From Phenylobacterium sp. (GTDB lineage Bacteria; Pseudomonadota; Alphaproteobacteria; Caulobacterales; Caulobacteraceae), in contig JAQGIV010000145.1 in assembly GCA_028290945.1 (NCBI GenBank), positions 1 through 32,971 on the forward strand: a DNA stretch of 32,971 nucleotides, written 5' to 3'. A model generated the notes under the pieces. That model was not told the origin of the DNA and did no database searches. It worked only from the letters and a program-made list of their open reading frames with translations. The position numbers were made by a program, and so were the translations under genes. Positions 25,162-32,971 of this stretch are shown here, piece after piece; within the stretch, counting starts at the first letter, position 1, and each line of letters starts with the position of its first letter.

Positions 25162-26418
25162 ATGGCTGACGGCGCCGTCCCTCTCCAGTCCGCGGCTCGC
25201 GAGGAGGCCTACGCCCTCCCGCTGGCCGACCTGAACCCGGCCCAGCCGGCCCTCTTCCAGGCCGACGCCATGTGGCCGATCTTCGAGCGGCTGCGCAAAG
25301 AGGCGCCGGTCCACTATACCTCCGAGCACGAGTTCGGCCCCTACTGGTCGATCACCAAGTACAACGACATCATGGCCGTGGACACCAATCACCAGGTGTT
25401 CTCCTCCGAGGGCGGCATCACCATCGCCGAGCAGACGGCCGGCGCCGGGCCGCTGCCGATGTTCATCGCCATGGACCCGCCCAAGCACGACATCCAGCGC
25501 AAGACCGTCAGCCCCGCCGTGTCACCCGGCAACCTGACCCGCATCGAGCCGCTGATCCGCGAGCGCGCCGCCCAGATTCTTGACAGCCTGCCGATCGGCC
25601 AGGAATTCGACTGGGTGGACCTGGTCTCCAAAGAGCTCACGGCCATGACGCTGGCCACCCTGTTCGACGTGCCGCAGGTGGACCGCCGCAAGCTGACGTA
25701 CTGGTCGGACGTGGTCACCGCCGCCCCCGGGCAGGGCCTGGTGGATTCCATCGAGCAGAAGATGGAGATCTTCGTCGAGTACCACGCCTACTTCACTGAG
25801 CTGTGGAACCAGCGGGTCAATTCCGAGCCCAAGGACGACCTGATCTCCATGCTGGCGCACAGCCCGGCCACCCGCAACATGGAGCCGCGCGAGTACTTCG
25901 GGAACATCGTGCTGCTGACGGTCGGCGGCAACGACACCACCCGCAACACCATTTCCGGCTCGATCCTGGCGCTGAACCAGAACCCGGATCAGTACAAGAA
26001 GCTGCGCGACAACCCCGGCCTGATCCCCTCGATGGTCTCCGAGACCATCCGCTGGCAGACGCCGCTCGCCCATATGCGTCGCCGCGCGCTCGTGGACTTC
26101 GAGTTCGGCGGCAAGACCATCCGAAAGGGCGACAAGGTCATCATGTGGTACGTCTCGGGCAACCGCGACGACGAGGTGATCGACAACCCGAACGCCTACA
26201 TCATCGACCGCGACCGGCCGCGCACGCACCTGTCCTTCGGCTTCGGCATCCACCGCTGCGTCGGCAACCGCCTGGCCGAGCTGCAGCTGACCATCATCTG
26301 GGAAGAGATCCTCAAGCGCTTCCCCGAGATCGTCGTCACCGGCGAACCCAAGCGCGTCTATTCCAGCTTCGTGAAGGGCTACGAGACCCTGCCGGTGATC
26401 ATTCCCAGCCGGACCTAG
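25162..26418 (+). CDS. Cytochrome P450, CYP153-like alkane/fatty-acid hydroxylase
   Basis: The 418-residue soluble bacterial P450 has the I-helix VGGNDTTRN (254-262), the ExxR motif ETIR (294-297) and the heme-binding loop FGFGIHRCVG with Cys366. The phrases DLISMLAHSPATRNM, GGNDTTRN and HRCVGNRLAELQL closely resemble CYP153 enzymes, which hydroxylate alkane or fatty-acid ends, so that family is my call. The frame runs far upstream but ATG at 25162 with GGAGG is the real start. CYP153 usually sits with a ferredoxin and its reductase; neither is here, so electrons must come from elsewhere. The 3' end overlaps the convergent oxygenase gene by 4 bases. Confidence 0.92.
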   Translation: MADGAVPLQSAAREEAYALPLADLNPAQPALFQADAMWPIFERLRKEAPVHYTSEHEFGPYWSITKYNDIMAVDTNHQVFSSEGGITIAEQTAGAGPLPMFIAMDPPKHDIQRKTVSPAVSPGNLTRIEPLIRERAAQILDSLPIGQEFDWVDLVSKELTAMTLATLFDVPQVDRRKLTYWSDVVTAAPGQGLVDSIEQKMEIFVEYHAYFTELWNQRVNSEPKDDLISMLAHSPATRNMEPREYFGNIVLLTVGGNDTTRNTISGSILALNQNPDQYKKLRDNPGLIPSMVSETIRWQTPLAHMRRRALVDFEFGGKTIRKGDKVIMWYVSGNRDDEVIDNPNAYIIDRDRPRTHLSFGFGIHRCVGNRLAELQLTIIWEEILKRFPEIVVTGEPKRVYSSFVKGYETLPVIIPSRT

Positions 26419-27086
26419 AGCCCCCGCACCGGATCGTTCGGGAAGGCCAGCTGCTCGCGGGCCCGCCACTCGTCGGTGACGTAGTTGATGATCACCGAGC
26501 GGCGGGGCGTCTTGATCTTGCGCGCTTCCACCCCGTGCCAGGTGCGGTCCGACGGCACGAACACGAAGGCGTTGTTCCAGCCGAACGGCACCCGCTCGAC
26601 CCAGGTGTCGCGGTCCGCATAGACGTCGGTGCCCAGGTCCTCCTGCCCATCCACGCCCAGCTGGTGGAGCATGGTGTAGGCCTTGACCCCCAGGTCGGTG
26701 TGCGGCTCCAGCCAGAAGCCGGTGACGTCGATAGCGTATTCGATGCGGATATAGGTCCCGCGCAGCTTGGCGCCGGTCTGGTCCATGATCGCCTGCGCCA
26801 CGCGCGGCGACTGGAAGGCCTCGACCACCTGGCGCGCCACCGGATAGGCGTCGAGCACCTCGCCCGCGAAATAGGACCGCTGGTCGTTGTGCAGCTCGCG
26901 CCGGCCGGAGACCCCGTGCACGTCGACGGCGTGCAACGGCAGCTCGGCCAGAGCCCGGGCCGTCGCCTCGGGGAAGACCGACTGGACCCGCCAGTTGAGG
27001 TAGGGCGTCTCGCGCCGCTCGGCGGCGGCGAAGCTCTTGAGGATCGCGTCCTCGACGGGGCTTGCGACCGTCACGGCCTCGGTCAT
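26415..27086 (-). CDS. 2-Oxoglutarate/Fe(II)-dependent oxygenase family protein
   Basis: The 223-residue protein shows the jelly-roll oxygenase metal triad: His129 and Asp131 in EPHTDLGVKAYTML, His184 in RTWHGVE, and Arg196 (PRRSVIINYV) to bind 2-oxoglutarate. Enzymes of this fold hydroxylate proteins or small molecules. The start is ATG 27086 with GAGGAG upstream; another ATG 12 codons earlier is less likely. It is convergent with the P450. In some alphaproteobacteria similar proteins sit near lipopolysaccharide or sugar genes, but no such context exists here, so the substrate is open. Confidence 0.82.
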   Translation of the reverse strand: MTEAVTVASPVEDAILKSFAAAERRETPYLNWRVQSVFPEATARALAELPLHAVDVHGVSGRRELHNDQRSYFAGEVLDAYPVARQVVEAFQSPRVAQAIMDQTGAKLRGTYIRIEYAIDVTGFWLEPHTDLGVKAYTMLHQLGVDGQEDLGTDVYADRDTWVERVPFGWNNAFVFVPSDRTWHGVEARKIKTPRRSVIINYVTDEWRAREQLAFPNDPVRGL

Positions 27087-27184
27087 CGCGCGATGCTCCT
27101 CGAAGACTCGGAACGGAAGCATAACACCGTCCGGCAGCCGCCCCTGCGGGCGATATAGGCCGATCCGGCCCTCGCCGCCATGGC

Positions 27185-28006
27185 TCAGCGGTCGTGCGGC
27201 GTTTCGCGCACGCGGACGATCATCGACTGGCTGGCGCTGGCCATCAGCTCGCCGTCCTGGGCGAACAGGTACATGGCGCCGTGCCCGAAGCCGCCGTGCA
27301 CCCCATGGATGCGGATGTCGCAGAGCACCCATTCGGTCGGCACGATGCGGCGGATGCGGATGGTGTTGTCGAGGCTGTTGCCGCCGGCGTTGCGGCCCAG
27401 CGCATTGCCCAGGCCCGAGGGCACGAAGTCGGCCATGATCGCCAGCATCGAGGCGTCGATGGCGAACCGCTCGCGCGGCCGGATCCACAGCAGGGAGCGG
27501 CCGTCGGCCTCCGCATGGCCCACCCGGTCGGCGCCGTAGCGCCCCTTGGCCAGCCGCACCTCGATGCGGCTGTGCAGGCCCTCCCCGTCGCCGCGCCAGT
27601 GCTCGGCCGGCTCGCAGTCCTCGGGCCGGGGCGCGTCGGGCATCTCCATCCACTGGCGGGAGAGGTCGCTGGGCCGCGAGCCCAGGGCCGCGTTGACCGT
27701 GAAGATCTCGCGGTCCTCCACGTGGCCGACCACCCGGGCCTGGGTGTTGTGCTTGCCCACCGCCGGGGTCCAGACGTCGAGGTCGACGATGCTCGGCGGC
27801 CGGGCGTAGGACAGGTACTGCGCCGTCGCCCACACCACCGGCCGGCCGCAGGTGCGCTCCATGGCCCCGATCGCCGAGGCCAGGCCCACGCCGCCGAACA
27901 TGAACATGTTGTCGCTCGGCCCGACGCAGACCTTCGGCGACAGCGGCATGTACCAGCGGTGCGGGTTGTGGGTGGCGCGCAGGTCGAAGAACAGGGGCTG
28001 GTCCAT
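27185..28006 (-). CDS. TesB-like acyl-CoA thioesterase
   Basis: The 273-residue protein is a double hotdog thioesterase of the TesB-like type: N-terminal hotdog about 15-120 (HRWYMPLSPKVCVGPSDNMF) and C-terminal hotdog about 140-270 (FAIDASMLAIMADFVPSGLG). It would hydrolyse acyl-CoA to free acid and CoA. The length and the two-domain layout fit. It is upstream of the 2OG oxygenase on the same strand (98-base gap) and divergent from pirin. Acyl chain preference cannot be read from the sequence. Confidence 0.85.
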   Translation of the reverse strand: MDQPLFFDLRATHNPHRWYMPLSPKVCVGPSDNMFMFGGVGLASAIGAMERTCGRPVVWATAQYLSYARPPSIVDLDVWTPAVGKHNTQARVVGHVEDREIFTVNAALGSRPSDLSRQWMEMPDAPRPEDCEPAEHWRGDGEGLHSRIEVRLAKGRYGADRVGHAEADGRSLLWIRPRERFAIDASMLAIMADFVPSGLGNALGRNAGGNSLDNTIRIRRIVPTEWVLCDIRIHGVHGGFGHGAMYLFAQDGELMASASQSMIVRVRETPHDR

Positions 28007-28090
28007 GCGTCCGCTCTAGGCGCGCTTTTCCGACCCGCCAAGGGAGCGAAGGCCCGGCGCCGCGACTATATGGGCGGAAAAGGAGACGTC

Positions 28091-28951
28091 ATGCCCGCCA
28101 AGACCGTCCTTGCCCAGCACCCCAGCCTTCGCGACGACATCGGCGAGCTGGTCACCGCCCGGCCGCTGCCGGGCCCCGACGTCGAGCAGGTCGACCCGTT
28201 CCTGTTCCTCAACCACCACGGCCCGCAGACCTATCCGCCGGGCAACCAGGGCCTGCCGTTCGGCCCGCACCCGCACCGCGGCTTCGAGACCGTGACCTTC
28301 ATCCTGGAGGGCGAGCTGGCGCACCGCGACACGGCCGGCCACGAGAGCATCATCAAGGCCGGCGGCGTGCAGTGGATGACCGCCGGCTCCGGCCTGGTCC
28401 ACACCGAGGTGTCGCCGGAGGAATTCCTGCGCAACGGCGGGCCGCTGGAGATCCTGCAGCTGTGGGTCAACCTGCCGGCCAGGCTGAAGATGAGCCGGCC
28501 GCGCTATCAGGGCGTCCAGGCCGACGAGATCCCGGTGCTCACCGCCGACGAGGGCAAGGCGGCGATCCACCTGATCTCCGGGACCTGGGGCGGCCGCACC
28601 GGCCCGATCGCCTCGCTCACCGGCGTGTTCATGAGCACCATCGAGCTGAAGAAGGGCGGCAAGGTCGGCTTCGGCTCGCTGGCCGGCCGCAACGTCTTCC
28701 TCTACCTGGTGCGCGGCGAGGTGGAGGTCGACGGCGTCGCCGCCGCCGGCCAGCACCTGGTCCAGCTCGACCTCGAGGGCGACACGGTGGAGATCGCCGC
28801 CGCCAGCGACGCCGTCCTGGTGTTCGGCCACGCCGAGCCGATCGGCGAGCCGGTGGTCGCCCACGGCCCCTTCGTCATGAACACCCGCGAAGAGATCACC
28901 ACCGCCATCCGCGACTACCAGGCCGGCCTCTTCGAGAACGTCAGCGCCTAG
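28091..28951 (+). CDS. Pirin family protein
   Basis: The 286-residue cupin has two beta-barrels. The N-terminal metal site is intact: His60 and His62 in GPHPHRGFETVTF, His104 and Glu106 in SGLVHTEVSPEE, matching the four iron ligands of human pirin. Bacterial pirins include quercetin 2,3-dioxygenases and redox-responsive regulators of metabolic enzymes. AGGAG is upstream of the ATG; a start seven codons earlier is less likely. A UUCG hairpin follows the stop. It is alone on its strand. Confidence 0.92.
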   Translation: MPAKTVLAQHPSLRDDIGELVTARPLPGPDVEQVDPFLFLNHHGPQTYPPGNQGLPFGPHPHRGFETVTFILEGELAHRDTAGHESIIKAGGVQWMTAGSGLVHTEVSPEEFLRNGGPLEILQLWVNLPARLKMSRPRYQGVQADEIPVLTADEGKAAIHLISGTWGGRTGPIASLTGVFMSTIELKKGGKVGFGSLAGRNVFLYLVRGEVEVDGVAAAGQHLVQLDLEGDTVEIAAASDAVLVFGHAEPIGEPVVAHGPFVMNTREEITTAIRDYQAGLFENVSA

Positions 28952-28956
28952 AAATT

Positions 28957-28974
28957 GCTCCCCTTCGGGGGAGC
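28957..28974 (+). terminator. Hairpin with TTCG tetraloop after pirin
   Basis: GCTCCCC (28957-28963), TTCG, GGGGAGC (28968-28974) form a perfect 7-base stem with a highly stable loop, 5 bases after the stop codon. No T-run follows. It is also the first hairpin of repeat element B. Confidence 0.6.
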
Positions 28975-28977
28975 TCC

Positions 28978-29067
28978 GCCGAAGGCGGTGAGGGGGCTTC
29001 CGCTCAGAACGGGCCGCTGCGAGTCCACGGCGGAAGCCCCCTCCACCGCTTCGCGGTCCCCCTCCCC
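28978..29067. repeat. Structured intergenic repeat element B
   Basis: CCGCC-GAA-GGCGG (28978-28990) is followed by a perfect 14-base inverted repeat, 28990-29003 with 29030-29043, and by hairpin ACCGC-TTC-GCGGT (29045-29057). Segment 29036-29067 equals 12552-12583 of element A except at two bases that pair with each other. The element lies between convergent pirin and enoyl-CoA hydratase genes. Confidence 0.8.
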
Positions 29068-29080
29068 GATGGGCGAGGAA

Positions 29081-29833
29081 TTAGCTCCGCGTGAACACCG
29101 GGTCCTTGCGTTCGCGGAAGGCCGCCACCGCCGCCTTGTGGTCGCTGGATTTGCGCAGCACCCGCAGCTCCGCCCCCAGCATCACATTGGCGTCCTCCGG
29201 CGACAGGTCGGGCGCGCGTGTCGCCGTGCGCTTGGTGGCTTCCACCGACAGCGGCGCGCGTGACGCGATCCGCTCGGCCAGCCGGTGGGCCCAGGTGATC
29301 AGGTCCTCCGGCGCATAGGTCCCGGTGGTCAGGCCGTAGCGCTCGGCCGTCTCGGCGTCGTGCGGCAGGCCGGTGAGCAGCATGGCCTTGGCGCGGCTCA
29401 CCCCGATCAGCCTGGGCAGCCGGTAGGTGGAGGCCATCAGCCCGACGTTGACCCCGGCGCAGACGAACTTGGCCTCCGTCGAGGCGATGCGGATGTCGCA
29501 GCAGCAGGCGAGCTCGAAGCCGCCGCCGACACACCAGCCGTTCACCGCCGCGATCACCGGCACGCGGCTGGCCTCCAGCCGGTCGAGCAGCCGCCCGAAT
29601 CCGGCCAGGTCCTCGCCCTGCGGCCCCACCGCCTTCAGGTCGTCGCCGGAGCAGAAGGCGCGGCCCTTGCCGGTGACGATCAGGCAGCGAAGGCTGTCAT
29701 CGGCCTCCACCTGGTCCAGCGCCGCCATGAAGGTCTCGCGCATGGCGACGCCCAGCGGGTTCATGGGCGGATTGTCGAGGGTCAGCTGGACGACGCCCGG
29801 CCCCGCCGGCTCCACATGCACTTCCCCGCTCAC
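29081..29833 (-). CDS. Enoyl-CoA hydratase/isomerase family protein
   Basis: The 250-residue crotonase-fold protein has the oxyanion-hole segments CSGDDLKAVG (61-70) and NGWCVGGGFELACCCD (98-113). Glu107 aligns with Glu144 of rat hydratase, but the position of its second catalytic acid (Glu164) is Gly127, so it may be an isomerase, hydrolase or other crotonase activity rather than a hydratase. GTG start overlaps the CoA-transferase stop by 4 bases (GTGA). Last gene of a four-gene operon with SDR, NIPSNAP and CoA-transferase. Confidence 0.92.
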   Translation of the reverse strand: MSGEVHVEPAGPGVVQLTLDNPPMNPLGVAMRETFMAALDQVEADDSLRCLIVTGKGRAFCSGDDLKAVGPQGEDLAGFGRLLDRLEASRVPVIAAVNGWCVGGGFELACCCDIRIASTEAKFVCAGVNVGLMASTYRLPRLIGVSRAKAMLLTGLPHDAETAERYGLTTGTYAPEDLITWAHRLAERIASRAPLSVEATKRTATRAPDLSPEDANVMLGAELRVLRKSSDHKAAVAAFRERKDPVFTRS

Positions 29834-31014
29834 GCGCTCGCCTCCCTGCGTTCCACCGCCGCCGCGCCGCCGGCGATCAAGGCCTCGATCTCCTCGCCCG
29901 AGAAGCCGGCCTCCGCCAGCACCTCACGGGTGTGTTCGCCGACCTCCGCCGGTCCACGGTTGAGCGCCACCGGCGTGGCGTACAGCTTGATCGGCGTGCG
30001 CACGAACCTGCGCCCCGCCACCTCGGCCAGCAGGCCGCGCGCCTGCACCTGCGGATCGTCCCAGGCCTGGGCGATGGTGTTCAGCGGCCCGGCGGGCACG
30101 CCCTGGGCCTCCAGCTTGGCCATCCAGTTGGCGGTGGTGTCGGCCACCAGGATCGCCTCGATGCGCGCCTGCAAGGCGTCGCGGTTGCGCACCCGCCGGT
30201 TGGGCCGTGCGAACGCGTCCTCCTCCGCCAGCTCCGGCGCGCCGAGCGCCGCGCAGAACCGCAGCCAGAGCCGCTGGTTGTTGACGCCGACCACCATGTG
30301 GCCGTCGGCGGTCTTCAGCGCCTCGTAGGGCGCGGCCAGCCGGTGGCGCGTGCCCTGCCGCTTGGCCACCTCGCCGGTGGTCAGGAACATGCCGGTCTCC
30401 CAGACCGTGTAGGCCAGCGCGCTTTCCAGCAGCGAGGTCTCCACATGCTGGCCCTCGCCGGTGGCGTCGCGGTGGCGCAGCGCCGCCAGCACCCCGATGG
30501 CCGCGAACATCCCGGCGTTGAGATCGGAGATCGGCACGCCGGCGGCGACCGGCTTGTCGCTGCCCTCCTCGCCGGTGAAGCTCATGATGCCGCTCATCGC
30601 CTGGGCGATCAGGTCGAAGCCGCCACGGTCGCGGTACGGCCCGTCCAGCCCGAAGCCCGACACCGAGGCATAGACGATCTGCGGATTGATCGCCTTCAGG
30701 GCCGCGTAGCCCAGGCCCATGCGGTCCAGCGATCCCGGCCGGTAGTTCTCCACGAACACGTCCGCCGTCTCGGCCAGCCGGCGCACCACCGCCGCGCCCG
30801 CCTCCGTCGTCAGGTCCAGCGCGATCGCCCGCTTGTTGCGGTTGACGAAGTCGAAGGCCCGGAACGTCGCCCCCGGATGGCCGCGGGTGGTCTCCCCGGC
30901 CGGCGGCTCGATCTTGACCACGTCGGCCCCCAGGTCGGCCAGGATCAGCGAGCACCAGGCGCCGGCGATCACATGGGTGCAGTCGAGCACCCGCAGGCCG
31001 GCCAGCGCGCTCAC
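29830..31014 (-). CDS. Class III CoA-transferase (operon copy)
   Basis: The 394-residue CaiB/BaiF-family protein has ALAGLRVLDCTHVIAGAWCS and GADVVKIEPPAGE at the N-terminus, and its catalytic aspartate is Asp134 in GGFDLIAQAM. It would load CoA on a carboxylic acid, the usual first step before the hydratase-like gene downstream. GTG at 31014 overlaps the NIPSNAP stop by 4 bases (GTGA), so the frame beyond that point, though open, is antisense to nothing and not part of this gene. Overlaps downstream too; translation is coupled. Confidence 0.92.
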   Translation of the reverse strand: MSALAGLRVLDCTHVIAGAWCSLILADLGADVVKIEPPAGETTRGHPGATFRAFDFVNRNKRAIALDLTTEAGAAVVRRLAETADVFVENYRPGSLDRMGLGYAALKAINPQIVYASVSGFGLDGPYRDRGGFDLIAQAMSGIMSFTGEEGSDKPVAAGVPISDLNAGMFAAIGVLAALRHRDATGEGQHVETSLLESALAYTVWETGMFLTTGEVAKRQGTRHRLAAPYEALKTADGHMVVGVNNQRLWLRFCAALGAPELAEEDAFARPNRRVRNRDALQARIEAILVADTTANWMAKLEAQGVPAGPLNTIAQAWDDPQVQARGLLAEVAGRRFVRTPIKLYATPVALNRGPAEVGEHTREVLAEAGFSGEEIEALIAGGAAAVERREASA

Positions 31015-31601
31015 GCGTCCGGTCCCGGGGGCGGCACCAGCACGCAGGCCCGGGCCAGCGACATCTGGGTCAGCTCGCGCCGCCGGGCGAAGATCTGCAT
31101 GGCCTCGGTGGTCGGATCGCGGCTCTTCTGCCATTCGCCGAGACTGCTGTAGCGGGTCATCAGCAGCAGGCGGCGCGCCCCGGAGGCGGTCTCGCCCACC
31201 TGCGGTTCGACGGAGAACAGGCCGTAGATTTTCGCCTCGAACTTCGCCTCGAAATCCGCCCAGGCCGCGCCCGACAGCTGCACGAACTCGTCCAGCGCCT
31301 CGGCGTCGATGGTGAACCAGTTGTGGACGTAGATCCCGCCCGGCTCCGGCCGCGCGCCCTGGTGTGGCCGGAGCGTCGGCGACATCCGCCGCCACTCCGC
31401 CGCCGCCGCGCCCGAGCGCAGCACCGCATCCGAGGTCGCCCGCTCGTCGGTCAGCACCAGGGCTTCGTTGGAGGCATAGCCCAGCAGGGGCGCGAACACC
31501 CCCAGCACGCCGGCCCCGCCGCCGGTGTAGACCTGCGCCGCCAGCGCCTTCTGGGCGTCGCGTTCACGCCCGACCCGCAGTTCGTAATAATTGTAGATCA
31601 A
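31011..31601 (-). CDS. NIPSNAP family protein
   Basis: The 196-residue protein resembles NIPSNAP, a small ferredoxin-like (dimeric alpha-beta barrel) family: it begins MIYNYYELRV and contains EWQKSRDP in the second repeat, with two related halves (about 1-95 and 105-196). Bacterial members often sit in catabolic operons; their activity is unknown. It starts at TTG (31601), the only initiator that fits the short 10-base gap after the SDR stop. The SDR precedes it and the CoA-transferase overlaps its end, so it belongs to that pathway. Confidence 0.75.
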   Translation of the reverse strand: MIYNYYELRVGRERDAQKALAAQVYTGGGAGVLGVFAPLLGYASNEALVLTDERATSDAVLRSGAAAAEWRRMSPTLRPHQGARPEPGGIYVHNWFTIDAEALDEFVQLSGAAWADFEAKFEAKIYGLFSVEPQVGETASGARRLLLMTRYSSLGEWQKSRDPTTEAMQIFARRRELTQMSLARACVLVPPPGPDA

Positions 31602-31611
31602 GGCCTTGGCC

Positions 31612-32382
31612 CTAGAAGTTCACACGGCGGGAGATGCCCCCGTCGACCACCAGGTTGCTGCCCGTGGTGAAGGCCGAGCGCGGGCTGGCCAGGAACACCG
31701 TGGCCGCCGCCACCTCCTCCGGCGTCGCCATCCGCCCGGTCGGGTTGCGCTTGATCATGGTCTCGAAGAAGCCCGGCATGTTCTGCTTAACGTTGCCCCA
31801 GACGCCGCCCTCGAAATAGACCGTGCCCGGCGAGACCACGTTGCAGCGGATCTTCTTGGGCGCGTTCTCGCGCGCCACGCCCTTGGCGTAGTGGATCTGG
31901 GCGGCCTTCATGGCGCCGTAGCTATTGGGGTTGTCGGTCTCCGCCGCCGAGATCGACGAGGTGATCAGGAAGGCCGCGTCGCCCTTCTCCGCCGCCGCCG
32001 TCTCCAGGAACGGCTTGGCCGCCTCGAAGCTGCGCACCGCGCCCATCACGTCGATGTCGAACATCGCCTTCCAGGCGTCCTCGGCGTTGCCCTGCACCAG
32101 GGCGCTGGCGTTGGAGACCAGTACGTCGATGCCGCCCAGCGCCGCTGCGGCCGCCTCGATGAAGCCCTTCAGCCCCGGTCCGTCGGCGATGTCCACCGCC
32201 TGGCCGAACGCCTTGACGCCCTTGGCCTCCAGCGCCTTGACGGCTTGCGCCACCTGCTCGGCGTTGCGCGCGCAGATGGCGACATTGGCGCCTTCGTCGG
32301 CGAACAGTTCGGCGATCGCCCGTCCGATGCCGCGCGAGCCGCCGGTGACCACGGCGGTCTTGCCCTTGAGTTGAAGGTCCAT
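31612..32382 (-). CDS. SDR-family oxidoreductase
   Basis: The 256-residue classical short-chain dehydrogenase has the cofactor motif TGGSRGIG (13-20), Asn91-Ala-Ser in place of the usual NAG, catalytic Ser142/143 (LITSSIS), Tyr155 and Lys159 (NSYGAMKAAQ). It oxidises or reduces a hydroxyl/ketone with NAD(P). AGGGGGACGACC precedes the ATG. First gene of the operon running to 29081. The 121 bases upstream (32383-32503) show no clear gene; a promoter is expected there but I cannot point to one. Confidence 0.93.
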   Translation of the reverse strand: MDLQLKGKTAVVTGGSRGIGRAIAELFADEGANVAICARNAEQVAQAVKALEAKGVKAFGQAVDIADGPGLKGFIEAAAAALGGIDVLVSNASALVQGNAEDAWKAMFDIDVMGAVRSFEAAKPFLETAAAEKGDAAFLITSSISAAETDNPNSYGAMKAAQIHYAKGVARENAPKKIRCNVVSPGTVYFEGGVWGNVKQNMPGFFETMIKRNPTGRMATPEEVAAATVFLASPRSAFTTGSNLVVDGGISRRVNF

Positions 32383-32503
32383 GGTCGTCCCCCTTTGGAG
32401 TTCTTATGCGCCGCGGCGGCCGTGGCCTGCGCGCCGGCCGCCAGACCCTGCACCAGCGGCGAACGGACCGCCACCGCGAAGGTGGTGCCGGGCGAGGATG
32501 AGG

Positions 32504-32971
32504 CTAGCCGCGAGGCGGCGCCATGGCCGCCGGCGTCGCCGTCCGATCCACGGCCGGCCACTGCTCGGATTGCGCCGGCAGCGGCATGTGCTTGCCGGTG
32601 ATCCGCTCGACCTCGATCGCATAGACGGTGATGGCGCCCAGGCGCGGAAAGAAGCCCTTGGGGCGATCCGTCATGTCCGAACCGTACTTGGCCATCAGCG
32701 CTTCGCAGAACTGCTGCTTGGCGGCGGCGTCGGGGACAACCGCGATGCGCCCGAACGCGACGACGCTGGCGTAGGCCAGGCCGCTGTCGCACTCGAACCT
32801 GCCGTAGGCGAAGGCCTCGCCGGGCGCATCGACCTCGAAACAAACCTGCGGGCAGTGGTCGACGTTCGTCCGCAAATGTCCCGTGGCGCTGGCGCCATGG
32901 ACGAAGATGCGCGGCGCCGACGTCACGTAGAGCAGCGGCGTCACGTATGGATATCCGTCGGGCCCGACGGT
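32504..32971 (-). CDS. Pyridoxamine 5'-phosphate oxidase-fold flavin-binding protein (5' end cut off)
   Basis: The visible 155 codons encode a split-barrel flavin-binding protein. The reading frame stays open to the window edge and its first residues, TVGPDGYPYVTPLLYV, are the standard opening of this family, so only about the first 10-25 residues are missing. The segment CPQVCFEVDAPGE and the following SVVAFGRIAVV strands match NimA-like and heme/flavin-binding members. Such proteins reduce nitro compounds or bind flavin or heme. The last 20 residues are a variable tail. Not in the SDR operon by any close overlap (121-base gap). Confidence 0.8.
   Translation of the reverse strand, partial: TVGPDGYPYVTPLLYVTSAPRIFVHGASATGHLRTNVDHCPQVCFEVDAPGEAFAYGRFECDSGLAYASVVAFGRIAVVPDAAAKQQFCEALMAKYGSDMTDRPKGFFPRLGAITVYAIEVERITGKHMPLPAQSEQWPAVDRTATPAAMAPPRG

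Noticed and set aside
32383..32503. Open minus-strand frame between the PNPOx-fold gene and the SDR
   Set aside because: It is part of a longer shadow frame running through both neighbours, with low-complexity Ala-rich sequence and no start with a ribosome site.

Overview
The window looks like ordinary chromosome from a GC-rich alphaproteobacterium of the order Caulobacterales, most likely near Phenylobacterium or Caulobacter. The basis is strong GC bias at third codon positions, many two-component proteins (HWE kinase, stand-alone Hpt protein, hybrid kinases), a PleA-like lytic transglycosylase, paired DUF2336 proteins, promoter motifs resembling CtrA boxes and CcrM (GANTC) sites, and abundant acyl-CoA enzymes. 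I see no phage, transposase, CRISPR array, rRNA or tRNA. About 32 genes fill the window, none of the gaps exceeds 300 bases, and both ends cut through genes.

Layout. 1-3205: end of an unknown gene, a cytochrome c lipoprotein, a class II aldolase-type protein and glycerol kinase. 3263-11186 is rich in signalling genes: DUF2336 protein, NAD kinase, Hpt protein, Nudix hydrolase, PAS-HWE kinase, a second DUF2336 protein and, divergent from it, a membrane hybrid kinase that has lost both phospho-acceptor residues. 11255-20004: CoA-transferase, YjbR protein, PleA-like transglycosylase, TonB protein, acyl-CoA dehydrogenase with a ThiO-like oxidase, hemerythrin plus CinA-like pair, AI-2E family permease and a LysR regulator. 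20110-21493: FMN reductase and DODA-type dioxygenase, divergent from LysR. 21777-25092: a large intact hybrid kinase and a SpoU rRNA/tRNA methyltransferase. 25162-28951: CYP153-like P450, 2-oxoglutarate oxygenase, TesB-type thioesterase and pirin. 29081-32382: a tightly overlapped four-gene operon (SDR, NIPSNAP, CoA-transferase, enoyl-CoA hydratase family) that looks like a CoA-ester catabolic unit. A pyridoxamine-phosphate-oxidase-fold gene runs off the right end.

What stands out. The 9200-9380 promoter carries four GANTC sites in 31 bases and a TTAA-N7-TTGA box overlapping a TTGACG -35 element, placed between a DUF2336 gene and the degenerate hybrid kinase. The other DUF2336 gene has a similar box plus a GANTC site, and so does the PleA-like gene. 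This suggests a cell-cycle-controlled signalling set, but that is inference. Two intergenic elements (near 12552 and 29036) share a 32-base segment that differs only at two paired positions, which argues for selection on a folded structure. Most metabolic assignments are family-level only; substrates cannot be read from the sequence.
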